Positions 9,764 through 22,205 of a DNA stretch of 64,000 bases are shown here, piece after piece. Origin of the DNA: Corylus avellana (taxonomy: Eukaryota > Streptophyta > Magnoliopsida > Fagales > Betulaceae). Location: assembly GCF_901000735.1 (NCBI RefSeq), contig NC_081549.1:7493416-7557415 (forward strand). Reading direction: 5' to 3'. The number at the start of each line of letters is the position of its first letter. Position 1 is the stretch's first letter. Under the pieces are notes generated by a model. It worked only from the letters and a program-made list of their open reading frames with translations, was not told where the DNA came from and did not search any database. Made by a program: the position numbers and the translations under genes.

Positions 9764-11797
9764 AGGTATGAAGTATTCTATGTACATTCCATAGATTTTG
9801 GGACTTAAAAAAAGAAAATAAATATTTATTTTAATTTTAAACTTAAAAAGTAGTTAACAGTACTCATGAAGAACAGTATTTAGTTGCGTTGAAAATTCTA
9901 GCTCTCACACAAAGAGATTAGAACAACAATGAAAAACGTGTTCCAAGAAGAATTGGTAAGCCCCATCCCATGTATATTTTATTGAATCTGAAAATTAACA
10001 ATCAAGAAGAAAAAAGATAAGACAAAAGAGCATGGTGTGATGACTTATCTCATAAAATTGTTGTTGTCGGCCATGATATCAAGTCGTCTTACGTGGCAAA
10101 AAAAGCCCAGGTAGTCCAAGTCAGACAGTAAGAATAGTTATGGCTGTGCCATGCATATCTACGTGGCAAAATTTCAAAGCCGCCATCGCCAGCCAACTCC
10201 TCTTAGAGAGGCTGACCTGTCCTTATCCTCTACTTCCGCCCTGCAGCAGGCTTCCACGAGCCCTTCCTTGTCATTAAGAAGCCATGTGAGAGCAGCGTAG
10301 CCGTAGATCGCTCTGGTCGTCCTCCTGGCCGTAGATTGCTCTGCAGTACGTACCCATGGTTTACGAAATTCTTTTCTTAATTGGTAGTTGGATGTTTTAT
10401 TTCTACTTTTGTATGCTTTTTCTGTTTAATGTGAAGTCAACCGCCAAGCCCACCATCACGTCTCACCCGTGGCAGTAATTTAAGGAATTTACTTATTTAT
10501 TTTCACATTTATAATATATTAATATATTTTTATAAAAAAAAAAAAATGGGGAAACTTCATTAAGGACCTCCAAACTTTCACCCGTTTTGAAATATCTCCC
10601 ATGAACTTTAAAATCTCTCAATTTAATCCATTGAACTTTCAATTGCTTTCAATTTGGACCCCTCCGTCAGATTTTAAACATCACATGACGTTTATACCCC
10701 TGACTTTTGTATAAAATTTCAACTTCTAAAACGTTTTTTCATTTAAAAAAAAAACAAAAATCATGGATATTTTGATCTTTTTTTTTTGAATTTTTAACTG
10801 CTAAAATTAACGGAATGGTCCAAATTGAGAGCAATTGAAAGTTCATGGGACTAAATTGAGAGATTTTGAAGTTCAGGAAGGTATTTCAAAATGGGTGAAA
10901 GTTTGAGGTCCCTTAGTGAAATTTCCTCAAAAAATATTTACTTTAAGTTACTATCGCGTACAATTTTATTTACACCTCTTTAAAAAGTGACATTTGGAGG
11001 CGTAAAATTAATCACTTTTATTTACCCTTCATATTACTATCACCTATCAAATGAGTTACTCTTTTATTTTATTTTTTTTTTAGAATATTCTTGATGTTAT
11101 TAAAAAATAAATATAATTTCACGTACACAAAATAGTAACATGGGTTCAGGTCTTGAGGTTACTTTTTCCTGCTTGAAGGCATACAGTAAAAAGGCTCGAA
11201 TATTAAGTAAATGTAGCAGTTGTTAGAAGGTTTTTGTTTTGTTTTGTGTTTTGTTTTGTTTTTGTTTTTTTTTTTTCGTAAAGAAATATATACGGCATTA
11301 ACCTTGACTAAGATCTGTGCATTAATTAAAGAGGCGAAGACTACCTTTATAATTCAATGTAATCACCACCCGATCGACGAAGCATATATAGGACAGAGAG
11401 TTAAGAAGAATGAGAGTGCAATGGATGACTGCCCATATTACGTGAAACATGTTATTCATTGAATCTGTTATATTTAATTATTCTGTAATACATGATCAAA
11501 GCCGGATTAGGGTTTGATAGAGGGAATTTATTTTATAGTTTAAATTAAATTTTACATATTTAATATTATATATATTACAACGTGAAGCAATGTGGCGTAG
11601 ATGGTTCGTAATAACAAACAACAATAGAATCACAACTCTTCTTAAACCAAGATTTTATCAAAAAATCAAGGCAAAAGGGATAGAAAATCACTCACTCTCT
11701 GTTTCATACTGATAAATTGATCAAAATACATAAAATCTGTCTCTTACATATTAGGTCGGCTGTATTTATAACAATAAGCAAACTTAGAGCAAAAGTA
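9763..11797 (+). repeat. PUB-upstream flank, unit A
   Basis: Matches 27898-29496 (unit B), 34780-35826 plus 36575-36797 (unit 3) and, inverted, 50178-51500 (unit C). It includes a GC-richer island at about 10130-10360 and an AT-rich tail before the L1 site. The 80-residue frame at 11220-11462 is broken in unit B and is not supported as a gene. Confidence 0.8.
10548..10928. repeat. MITE present only in unit A
   Basis: Long imperfect terminal inverted repeats: the left end reads ggggaaacttcattaagg, and the right end on the minus strand reads gaggaaatttcactaaggg. Homology continues for about 90 bases inward. The other copies run through this point without it. A related element with the same ends sits beside the PUB genes in units B and C. 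Confidence 0.7.
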
Positions 11798-11882
11798 AAC
11801 CTAAGCCTATTTTTTTGAAGGAATATTATAAATATTCATTATTTCAATAGACCCGTCAAAAGATCACACAAGAAGGGGTAGG

Positions 11883-12353
11883 TTATTCCCTTAGTACAAT
11901 ATCACCTACACTTGGTGAGACATCCCCCAACCAAGTAGACATAGTGACATGGGTGATAGCCAATTTTGCAAGCATATGCGCCGCATTATTAGCGTCCCTC
12001 ATTATATGCTTGAAACTGGCGTTTTCCAAAGAAAGCAGCTCGTTCTGTATACATTCTATGAATTGCCCATAGTTGCTTAGACACGACTCTGCTTCCAAAG
12101 AAAGCAGCTCGTTCTGTATACATTCTATGAATTGCCCATAGTTGCTTAGACACGACTCTGCTGAAGCAATAGCCTTGACAACTTGCATGGAGTCACCTTC
12201 AAAGATAATGTTATCGAAGCCCAATTCCTTACAGAAAATAATAGCATATACCACTGCTAGAGCTTCAGCCGAAGTTGGATCAGTTTGAATGGTCAGAGAT
12301 AAGCTTTGTGCTGCAACAAACTTACTAGTTGAGTCTCTAACTATGAGTCCCAC
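11883..12353 (-). pseudogene. L1 ORF2 C-terminal RNase H domain, copy 1
   Basis: The frame reads GLIVRDS, then SAEALAVVYA, then FEGDSMQVV and MRDANNAAHMLAKLA, the plant L1 RNase H arrangement with acidic residues at D and E positions (AEA, EGDS). It contains a 69-bp in-frame duplication absent from copy 2. It is cut off from the upstream ORF2 by a stop near 12390. Confidence 0.88.
12024..12161. repeat. 69-bp in-frame tandem duplication
   Basis: Units 12024-12092 and 12093-12161 appear identical and repeat 23 codons (AESCLSNYGQ...LSLE) of the L1 RNase H. Copy 2 of this L1 has one unit only (near 37073-37141), so the duplication happened after the two copies separated. Confidence 0.92.
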
Positions 12354-12389
12354 ACCAACATGTTTGTCTTTAGAGTGAATCCCACCGTC

Positions 12390-15300
12390 CTAATTCATCT
12401 TTATCATGTTGCATGGTGGACGTTTCCATACCACCGTCTCTAATCTGCTGTCAGGGGTTAACTCGCAGTGGCTCATGGTATTCACTCTTTGAAATTCTTC
12501 CAACAAAGACTGAGCTTCCTGCACTAGCCTGGTCGGATGGCGAAAAGTTTCGCCAAAAATTATAGAGTTCCTCCTCAGCCAAATTTTTCTTGCCAAGGCA
12601 ACGAACAGTTCAATTTCCTTCGTAGTGCATCGTCCACGAATTGACTCAAAGATATCTGGAAAGCTGGTACCCACTCCACCACATTTTTGCAATTTAATTG
12701 GCCAAACTCCCCACACATCATTTGATGATGGACACGTCCAAATGATGTGCGCCATCGTCTCATCTGCAAGTCCACATATGGGGCATAAAGTGTCCAGATC
12801 TACTCCCTTCTTAGCCAAGTTCATCCTAGTTGGTAGCAGATTATATAAAGCTTTCCATAAAAGGAGTTTAGCCACATTTGGTATCTTGAGATTCCAACAT
12901 TCCTTCCATGCTATCCCTTCAACGACTCTAGACGTTCCACTACCTTGCTTGGCCATATTATCCATTTCCAAAAAGTAGGCACTTCGAACGGAAAAAAGTC
13001 TATTTTTTGTACCCCACCAGATAAGTCGATCCTTTGTAGGTAAAGGACTGATAGACATATTTCGAATTACCTCAGCTTCGTCATCCAAAAAGATCTGTGC
13101 AATAAGGTCACCCTTCCATGTTCTCGTGGCTGGATCAATAAGGTATGAAACGCGAGCATTCCAATCAAGAATCTTCTGTGGTGATTTCACCATGTATGTG
13201 GTTGCCTGCGAGATCCATTTATCACCCCAGACGTGAATGTCCTCCCCATTACGAATTCTACAGAAAAGTCAATTTTTGGAACATGATGGGAAATATTTGG
13301 CTTTTAAAATTTTTCCAGCCAAATATTCTGGGCATTGTAGAAGTCTCCAAAGTTGCTTTGTTAGAAGTGCTTTGTTAAAATTCCCCAGATCACGAAAACC
13401 CAGACCGCCTTGGTCCTTGGAAGTACCCATTCTTGCCTAGCTCATCAAGTGTATTTTAGAAGTGTTTTCCTTATGTCCTCACCAGAAGCACTGTATCAAC
13501 CCTTGTATTTCATTTCAGAGGGCTACAAGTAATGGGAGGACACTCATACAGCATGTTAGAATAGTTTGTACCACCGCTTTAATTAAAACCTCTTTCCTTG
13601 CTTGCGTTAGAAACTTTGTCTTCCAATTATTAAGGCAATTCCAGACTCGGTCTTTTATACTTGCAAAAGCATGTGTCCTCAACTTCCCAACTAGGGTTGG
13701 AAGCTCAAGATACTTTTCATAGCTTGGAGTAGCTTGGAGTCTCGAAAGTTGAGTAATTTCCTATCGCTTTTCTAGACTTGTATTCCGGCTAAAGAGGATA
13801 GAAATCTTCTCCTTGTTGAGCTTTTGTTCTGAGGCTACTTCATATTTTTTTAGGAGCTTTGTTAATCTTCTCCACTCGACCGAATTTGCTTTGCAGAATA
13901 TCAGGCTATCATCTGCGAAAAATAAATGACTTAAACGGGGGCTGTTTTTGAAAGTAGGGACCCTTGTCAGCACTCCATTTTTCTCAGCTCAAGATAATAA
14001 GGCACTGAGTGACTCAGCACATAAGAGAAAAAGGTATGGGGATAATGAATACCCTTGCCTAAGCCCTCTCGAAGGTTTTATGTGTCCAGCTGGCTGTCCA
14101 TTGACTAGAATAGCATAGGAGACCGAGCAAACACAACTCATAATCAACCTTTTTCCAGCTCTCCGGGAATTCCGTTTTATGCATCACTGCTTCTAGAAAA
14201 GCCCATTCCACTCAGTCATATGCCTTACTCATGTCTAGCTTAATCTCCATGTAACCCACCTTACTCTACAATCTCGTATGAATAGAATGTAGAGTTTCGT
14301 AAGCCACCACAATATTATCTGAAATTAGCCTTCCAGGAATGAAGGCACTTTGATTTGCAGAAATGACATAAGGAAGGATCAACTTGAGTCGGTTTGCCAA
14401 TACCTTTGCAATGATTTTGTAAATGACATTGCACAGGCTAATCGGCCTAAAGTCAGATACGCAAACAAGAACTGTCTTCTTTAGGATTAAGGTAATATCT
14501 GTCACGTTAATGTTGATATTCAAATCAACTTCATTTAGGAAATGTAACACAACATTACATACCTCCCTTCCAACCGTCTTCCATTGCTGTTGATAGAAAT
14601 CCTCCGAAAAGCCATCAGGACCTGGCGCTTTTAGGGGTGCCATCTGCATCAAAGCTCTATGGACCTCATCCTCGGAATATGGAGCAAGTAAAGAAGTCTT
14701 CATGCCTGCCGATAGTCTTTCTTCAATAGCCCCTATATATTCATCAATATCACGCGGCTCTGCCAATGTAAATAAGTCATGATAAAAGTCAATGAATGCC
14801 TACTCCACCTCATGTTGGGATCTACAAGTACGACCCATTCAGTCATCAATTTTCTCAATCCAATTGCAATGCTGTCTCTGATTTGCACAGGCATAGACAC
14901 ATTTGGCATTGCGATCACCATCTCTCAACCAATTTTCCTTTGCCCGTTGTCGCCATTTGAGCTCGTCTTGTTCCAACATGACATTTATTTCTTCTTTGAG
15001 CCCTTTTCAGCTTGCATGTTGAGTGGATTGGCCGCTTCTTGAAGTTTCTTTAATTCTGTTGTCTTCTTTAGAATAATTCTCTCTGTCAGTGGCTACTGTT
15101 TTTTGACCAATTTCTTGATAACCTTTTGACACCCATGTAGCTTCCGTCTGAAGACCGTCCAAGGTTCCTTAGTAGGATAACACACTGCCCATGCCTCATG
15201 AACATTTTTTTGAAAATCCCCATTCTTGGATCATCCCGCTTCATAGCGGAAAGGCCTCCACTTTTGTCCTCTAAAGGTCCCCTTCTTGTTTATAGTAAGA

Positions 15301-16014
15301 AGAATCGGAAGATGATCTGAACTACAACAAATCAACACATCCACTCTCACATCCCATGTTGGCCTCCACCCTATCCAATCTTTCCAAAGTGTACTCATTA
15401 CCCGGACGCCCATTATTCCATGTGTACTTTGGGCTCTTGAATCCTAGATCATGAAGTCGACAATCCTCCAAAGCACGTTGAAATTCTTCCATTTGCCCCC
15501 TAGGTAGAATAATGAGTCCTTTTTTTTTTTCAGCAAGATTTACTATTTCATTAAACTCTCCTATAGATACCTATGGAGTGGGTTGGAGGGAGTTGAGATG
15601 TCTAAGAAGAGCCAAAGATTCTTTCCGTTTTGCAGTATTCAGATGTCCATAGAACCCGGTGAATTTCCAATCAAGCCATGTACCACAACTACCAATCACC
15701 GCATTTATATGTCGGCGGCTATAATTTTGGATGTCAACAGTTAAAGAATTTTTCCAAAGCAACAATAATCCACCACTATGACCCACACTATCAACTCTAA
15801 ATATATAATCGAAACCCAATTTTATTCGAAGATAATCGCAATTTTTATTTTGCTTTTCGGTTTCCATAAGAAAAACCAAATCGGGTTCCTTTTCCTTTAT
15901 CAAACGGCGAAGGTCATGAATTGTCCGAGGGTTCCCAAGCCCTCGGCAGTTCCAACTTAATACAATCAATGGTTTGCAGCCCTGCCTGAACAATATGAGC
16001 ATTAAAAGGTACAA
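12390..16014 (-). pseudogene. L1 ORF2 (endonuclease and reverse transcriptase), copy 1
   Basis: Fragments in order on the minus strand. Endonuclease at 16014-15571: VLSWNCRGLGNPRT, then PDLVFLMETE and SGGLLLLWK. Reverse transcriptase at 14766-14266: LKAPGPDGF, FRPISLCNVIYKI and NQSAFIPGRLISDN. The active-site block FFADDSLIF is at 13973-13761. A zinc-binding region follows at 13193-12390: SAYF, then WNLKIPNVAKLLLWKA and CPICGLADETMAHIIWTCP. Stops and shifts separate the pieces. Copy 1 also lacks about 70 bp near 13275 that copy 2 keeps (38249-38325). Confidence 0.88.
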
Positions 16015-16915
16015 TTTCCGAAGTTCTTACTTTTTTCCTTTCAACTGTGTCACCTTGATTGGAGTAGGATTGCAAGCTTTGTTGTTCGTGGAGTTCTGCA
16101 TGTTTGTAAGTAGCAGAGTTGCGTCTTTTCCTTCCCAGAGAGGGAGTTTTTGTCACAGAGTTTCCCTGGGCCCGTGTGTGTGGACTGTCCAGTGTGGATC
16201 CTCCAGATTTTAGCTTCTTGCATGGCCCAGTTTGGTTTGAGGCGCCCACGTGTCCCAGTAGAGGTGATATGGCTTCTCCAACACCCATCAAGCTCTTTTC
16301 TTCTCCCATAATATTCCATACCATTTTTTGCTGAATATGGTTCCATTGGCCCATATATAGTTTACCTGATCGCATCACACTTTCTTCCCCATGATATCAT
16401 GCCAGGTTCATGTTGTTGCTGCCGGAGTGTTCATGCTCTCCCTGCTTGGAAAGAAAATTACTCTCCATTCAATACCCCAAGCAGCTATCTCCTTGAATGA
16501 CGAGATTGCCTTGCATAGGAGAGTGGGCATCTTCAAGATTCTCCAATAAAGGAGTCTGCCAGGTTTGGTGAGTTTCCACGTTGGCTTCCACTTCCAGAGA
16601 GGGAGAGCAAAGATCATTAGGAAATCTCCTTTTTTTTTTTTTCTGACTTTCCCAGCTGGCAAGGACTCTTTGGAGAGGAAAGCGCAGCTTGCTCTTTCCT
16701 TGTCTAGACCTTTGGGTATTTCTCTCTCCCCTTATTTCTTTCCATATTGTCCCCAGAGTAACTAATCGCCTCATTATCGCCATCAGCCATCAATGGGTCC
16801 TGAGCTTCAAATGGAAACTCCTTCTCTGCTTCGTAACATGCATGGGCGGAAATCCCATCATTGTCTCTAGCGGTTACATTCCTTTTCGAGACCCCAATAA
16901 TGCCATCCCGCTCCG

Positions 16916-17716
16916 TCATTTCCGGCGCCTGTGATCGGAAAGCTTCATGGCTCGCCCCCGCCATATGTTCTTCAATCCTTTCTCTCTGCCTTGATTGCCT
17001 TTTTCTAGCCAAGGTCGGCTTTTTGGGACTCTAAGCCATGGCCCGTATTCAAAATCTAAACTACCTCCTGGCTTACTTTTCCCATCACCTTTCAAACAAT
17101 CTACACGGCCATGGCTAATCACACTGCAACTAAAACAAAACCTGGGTATTTTTTCATATTGAAAAGGCACCCATAGAGATTTGTCCTTCAGTTTCGGAGT
17201 ACTCCCCATCGGAATGGGCTTGGTTAAACTTAAGTGTACCCTAACTCGTAGATACTCACCCCAACCCGTTCCATCCATGTCGGTGTCGACTTCTTCCACC
17301 TTTCCCACTATGGATCCAAGTTTGAGTTCTATCTCTCTCTCCATGCATACCAGTAGGAGATCATATATTCGGATCCAGAATAAAGCTGAATCGAACTTCA
17401 TTTTATTGGGTGGTGTATACCCATCCAACTCTTCAATCGCAAACAGTTGGCCTTCAAAGATCCACGGACGACCTTCTAGTACTCTTGATCGATCCCAATA
17501 GTGTTCAAAATCCAAGTGGAATAGATTTTCCCCAATGACTTTGAAGTGTAGTGAACCCGTCGGCTTCCACCCTTTGATTAGGGTACATCGGATATTGTCC
17601 TTCCCAATAATCTTGTTTGCAATAAGCTTGCCCAGTAGCCAAGATTGTCCCCTAGATTCCAAGGCCTCAACAACACCTTCAATTGCCTCTATCCCAACGC
17701 TCCCCTCCTCTGACAA
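16916..17716 (-). pseudogene. L1 ORF1 (gag-like, DUF4283 and CCHC knuckle), copy 1
   Basis: 266 residues. The N-terminal part has the DUF4283 pattern (LVGKL-like start, then LKGWKPTG, VIGENLFHLDF and RPWIFEGQLFAIEE), followed by a zinc knuckle, CFSCSVISHGRVDC. ORF1 proteins of plant L1 elements bind the element RNA. The C-terminal half is broken into other frames (16704-17012 and further), so the protein is truncated. Confidence 0.85.
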
Positions 17717-18415
17717 AGAGAATTTTCCCTACCTCGTCAGTCATTCTTGTTCGAGAAACTCACACTCTCCAAGAGAAGGAAATTTCGTTGTCAATCCCTA
17801 CACAAACTGTGAAGAAAGAATAGGACAAAAACTCCCTCTCCTCTAGGGTTGTGAAAACGGCGCCCTAGAGTGTAAACCTTATATGAACCTAAGCCTATTA
17901 TGTGAACTTCTAGAATAATAAAGAAAAAATTACAATTAAATAAAATCATAATTTAAATAATGCAAATAATAAAATAAAAATATATTTGATTGCTGGAATA
18001 AAATCTTCATTAAAGTCCCCAATAGAGCAATCAAGTCTTTTCTTATTGGATTATTGCATTTATTTCCGTTCAGCTTTTTAATCTTCCCTTTGCATCCCAT
18101 TTTGACCTAACAAACATCAGAATTAGCCAAACCTCGTGACACAAGACTTTGTAGATATTTGAATTAGCATTCCAACGCCATCAATCTTGCTCAAATCAGA
18201 TATCCGAAAATTTGAGATATAACATTTTTAGTAAAACTCATCAGGTGTGAATTTAACCAAAATGGGTAAAACTGGCTTGCATCATTTTAAATTTTAAATT
18301 TTAAATAACATCACTATTTCATTTGAAACCAAATAATCCAATTCCAGAAAAGAGAAGGCATTCGTTAGAAAGGTTATAAATTTTGGACAAAAATTTCTTC
18401 CGAACCAGTCTGGAG

Positions 18416-18566
18416 AAAATATCCTCCAACCCATTTAAAATAGTGCCAAGTGTCGTTAAACATTTAAAATGCACATTAAATTCTTAAGGTCATTAATAGC
18501 AGTTTACTAATATAGACTAACGTTTTAAATGTTTATAGACATTTGGCATGATTTTAAATGAGTTGG
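18416..18566. repeat. Short foldback MITE (about 150 bp)
   Basis: The left arm starts ctccaacccatttaaaat, and the right arm read on the minus strand starts ctccaactcatttaaaat. Both arms continue with gccaa, then taaacatttaaaa. Copies occur at 43488-43638 and 49465-49617. In unit B only the left end survives (about 30047-30064), where the FAR1-like segment begins. Confidence 0.75.
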
Positions 18567-19302
18567 AGATGGAATTGGTGGCTCATATTAATACCAGTGG
18601 AAGGCCAAGTAGGCGAGAGCGGAGTGAACATCGCGATCAGTCCGTACAAGTAAGGTTTAGGGTTTTTCTATATATATGTATGATGTAATCCTGAATCATT
18701 AAGAATAAAAATACAGCCGTCTCTCTGTGGACATAGGCAAATTGCCGAACCACGTTAAATCTGTGTTTCGGCTCTCTCTTGATCTCTCTTTCCCTTTGAT
18801 TCTATATTATTCATCAATTATTGTGTACGGTAACAATATATATATATATATATGCTGAATCACTCTTTAAAGGTAATCTAGAATTGCGACATGAGGCGTG
18901 TGAACTCACTTTTTTTAACGGTTAAACTGGTTTTTTAAGGCATAATTTTTAATCTATTTTTTAATAGTAAACCGGTCATTAAATTAGCTTAATTAAAAGC
19001 ATTTAATTATATTTCAATAATTTTCCTTATACGTGATTTCATTAAGTTCAAAAATTTAATATACGCTATTTCTCATAATTTATTAATTTCCAAAACTATA
19101 TAAAGAAAATATTTAGAATTTAAAAACATACTACATTAAATTAATTAACTACTCATAATTGGCCATTTAAGTCATAAAAAATAAATAAAAAATAAAAAAA
19201 TTCTGCCGTATAGCCCATTTTTTTAAAAGGTTATTTTTTTTTTCTTTATACTTTTCGTTTTAAACCAAGTATATCTATAGGAACAAATTTTTATTATTGG
19301 AA

Positions 19303-19660
19303 AAATGTAAATTCAATCCTTATGGTTTATTTGAATTTGCAATTAATTTTTTGTGGTATCAAAATGAATTCAAACATTCTTGAGGTATGCTAAAAAAATA
19401 ATTAGTTCCTACAGTCAAATTCCGTTCACTGACTTAACAGATTCTAATAGCCTAAAACATTAGAGCTAATATAATTGTGATACTTGTCCTATTTAAGTCA
19501 GTGTCATACTAAGGAAATTTGTTAAATTAGTGGACGGAATTTGATTGTAGAGACTAAATTATATTTTTGACATACCTCAAGGACCTTTGAGTTCATTTTG
19601 ATACCATAAGAAGTTAATTGTATATTAGGTAAACTACAAAGATTAATTTTGCATTTTTCC
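19303..19660. repeat. Foldback MITE with arms of about 140 bp
   Basis: Both arms contain tggtatcaaaatgaa, gaggtatg and tcaaattccgt in inverted order. The outer ends read aaaatgtaaattcaatcc on the left and, reversed, aaaatgcaaaattaatc on the right. It is inserted between two direct repeats of flanking sequence. A second copy is inverted at about 48378-48735, and a left-truncated one is at 44222-44478. Confidence 0.72.
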
Positions 19661-21084
19661 CTTTTATTAAAACAAAAAATTGTTTATTTTCCTCTGTATT
19701 TTTTTTTTTCAAATGTTCAAAATTATATGCCTTTGATTTGTACGATATTATTTTCTCAGAATTTATTACTTTCCAAAACTACATAAAGACAATAATTAAA
19801 ATTTAAAAACATACTACATTAATTAACTATTCATAATCGGCCATTTAAGTTATAAAAAAAAAAAAAAAAAATTGGCCATATATACAGCCCATTTTTTTGA
19901 AAGGCTATTTTTATTTATTTATTTATACTTCTCATTTTAAATTAAGTATATCTATAGGAACAAATTTTTATTAAAAAAAGAAATTTTTTATTTTCCTCTG
20001 TATTTTTTTTCAATTGTTCAAAATTTGAAATTGTTTTTGATCATTTGGGAAAAAAAAAATAGATACATTAAATGTTGAGTAAAAAAATGTAGTATTATTT
20101 TGTATTCATAAAAAAATATTTTGTTTCTTTTTATCTGTGAATTTTTTTTCTTCTTCGAATGTTCAGAAGTATACGAGTTTTATTTGTATTGAAATATAAT
20201 AGGCATCACACCAACAATATAATAGATTCTTACTAATTTCTATTAATGGTTTGCAAATCAAAATCCAAGTTTTATTCTTGCTATTTTATTATTATTTTCT
20301 TCTCTTTATACTTCTTTTCATTTTAAACAACTCCGACGGGAACAAAATTTTTACCATGTTTTAGTTTATATAAATTAAACTAAATTCAATGGTAGTCTTA
20401 TGTTTTAATTCATCTGTGTATGATTGTGTCATTAAGTATATGTTCAACACACTTTAAAAAAAAGTGCATGTTCAATAATGTACTGGTATATAACTTTTAG
20501 TATGCCATTTCATTAGAATAAGCATGATAGATTTTTTCACTTGAAAAGTAAGATGGGGATACGTTTAAATTTTAAAATTAAATTACATAGAAGAATCCCA
20601 CGCATAGCACAAGTTATGTGCTAGTTACTATTAATTATCATAATCGAATCCTCTCTAGTCCATTTTGGACTGGAGAGCATCCAACTGATAGCCAGGTTTT
20701 CTTAGGATTTCTTCTAAGAAATTTTGAGGTCATAAATGGGACACATATATATCCCACTAATAGAAATAGAATAAAATATTATTTAAAATTTTAAAAAAAT
20801 TAAAACCTAAAATATTAAAAAACTAATGGGGTGGTTGGCCACCCCATCTTTGCCATAGGGGGTGGCCGCCACCTTGGTTAGGGCTAGGTGTGGATTCAGC
20901 CACCTCATGGCCCTAGGGGGTGGTTCGGCCACCCCCAAGGGCCAAAAAAAAAAAAAAAAAAAAATTAAAAGATTGGCATTTGGGGGTGGTTCGTCCACCT
21001 CCCAAAAGCCTCCGTTAGGGTTGGGTGTGGCTTTAGCCACCCCAAGCTGTGGGGGTGGTTCGGCCACCCGCAAATGCCAATCTT

Positions 21085-21104
21085 NNNNNNNNNNNNNNNN
21101 NNNN
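21085..21104. other. 20-N assembly gap
   Basis: Twenty undetermined bases within the foldback element, next to low-complexity hairpin sequence. Confidence 0.99.
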
Positions 21105-21377
21105 TTCACTTTTTTATTTTTTCCTCCCTGAGTTTTAAAACATGACAAATCTAGTACTCAACTTATGGGGAAAAGACAAAATCAATACCTCTGTTAATTC
21201 CGTCAGTCCTACTTAACGGGTTTAGTAGGAAAATCAACAAGGAAAGCTTAGAAATATTCTCTGAAATTACCTGAAAGAACTTGGACATGTAATAGTGTCT
21301 GAAATAAAAATAAATTCTTGTCAACTCAGCAACACATTATTTCCCTTGTTTTCTCGGCAACCAAACAGAGGAAGCTC

Positions 21378-21408
<31 letters not shown>

Positions 21409-21428
21409 NNNNNNNNNNNNNNNNNNNN
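21409..21428. other. 20-N assembly gap after poly-T
   Basis: Twenty undetermined bases directly after a poly-T run, between the arms of the inner foldback element. Confidence 0.99.
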
Positions 21429-21900
21429 TTTACTTTTTAGGGTTCCAAGTTTTCCTTGTTGATTTTCCTACTAAACCCCTTAAGTAGGACTGACGGAACT
21501 AACGGAGGTATTATTTTGTCTTTTCCCCATAGGTTGGGTACTAGATTTGTCATGTTTTAAAACTCAGGGGGAAAAAAATAAAAAAGTGAAAACTCAGGTA
21601 CTGAAAAAGTTATTAACCCTTTTTTTTATTTGGTCCAATCACCCCCAAGAGCCATGGGGTGGTTGAAGCCACGCCCAGCTCCAACCAGGATGGCCGGCTA
21701 CCCCTTATGACAAAGATGGGGTAGCTAGCCACTCCATCAGTTTTTTAATATTTTAATTTTTAAATTGTAAATAATATTTTATTATATTTTTATTAGTGGG
21801 ACATGTGTCCTATTTATGACCTTAAGATTTTTTGGAAGAAATCATGGCCATCAACTGGTAGATGCTCTCCAATCCATTTTGGACCGAAGAGGATCCGATT

Positions 21901-22205
21901 CCTTACTTATCATGATCATATTTAATTACTAATTATATTTACTTTACAACTAATATAATCATTAAAGTTGTTGCGAATGGCATTTGGCCCAAGCTTTAGC
22001 AAATAATTTGCTTTTGAAAATTACGTCAGTTTTTGCATGCATCCACGTGGTAATTAAAATTAAAACATGACCACATGGTATAAATAAAATCGTCTAATTG
22101 GCTGCACATTGTTTGGATTCTTTTACCACTAACCTCGATATCCAAATCCAATCATGGATATCCAATCATCTTTTTAGGATTTCCATTTGATGGGCTCCTT
22201 TAGAG
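21901..22205. other. Spacer without visible genes
   Basis: AT-rich linker between the foldback element and unit B. No open frame of note on either strand. Confidence 0.5.

Larger units (their letters stand above)
11798..17899 (-). mobile_element. L1-type (LINE) retrotransposon, copy 1, full-length but decayed
   Basis: Lies on the minus strand and is bounded by the duplicated target aacctaagcctatt (11798-11811 and 17886-17899). The 3' end abuts a short poly-T on the plus strand (11811-11816), the poly(A) tail. Order on the minus strand: ORF1, endonuclease, reverse transcriptase, zinc-binding region, RNase H. Many stops and frameshifts break ORF2. The uninterrupted target survives at 29497-29510 and 50164-50177. 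Length without the duplications is about 6.07 kb. Confidence 0.9.
17900..20643 (+). repeat. Distal spacer of the duplicated block, unit A
   Basis: AT-rich non-coding sequence repeated at 42959-44640 and inverted at 47135-50163. A short part is in unit B (29511-30064). It contains two MITEs (18416-18566, 19303-19660) and a direct repeat of about 200 bp (19075-19285 and 19755-19970). A long (TA)n lies at 18836-18853. No gene is visible. Confidence 0.8.
20644..21900. repeat. Large foldback element with nested second foldback
   Basis: The outer arms (about 20644-20870 and 21670-21900) both carry the string pair ccattttgga/ggagagcat, a palindrome-rich ggtggccacccc core and attagtgggac. Inside lies a second pair of arms (about 21105-21245 and 21440-21612) that share cgtcagtcctactta and gactttgtc-like blocks. 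The spacer holds poly-A/poly-T and two 20-N gaps. It has no transposase. Confidence 0.68.

Noticed and set aside
11220..11462. 80-codon frame in the PUB-upstream flank
   Set aside because: The start is in a T/G-rich run, and the homologous stretch in unit B (28950-29160) is frameshifted.
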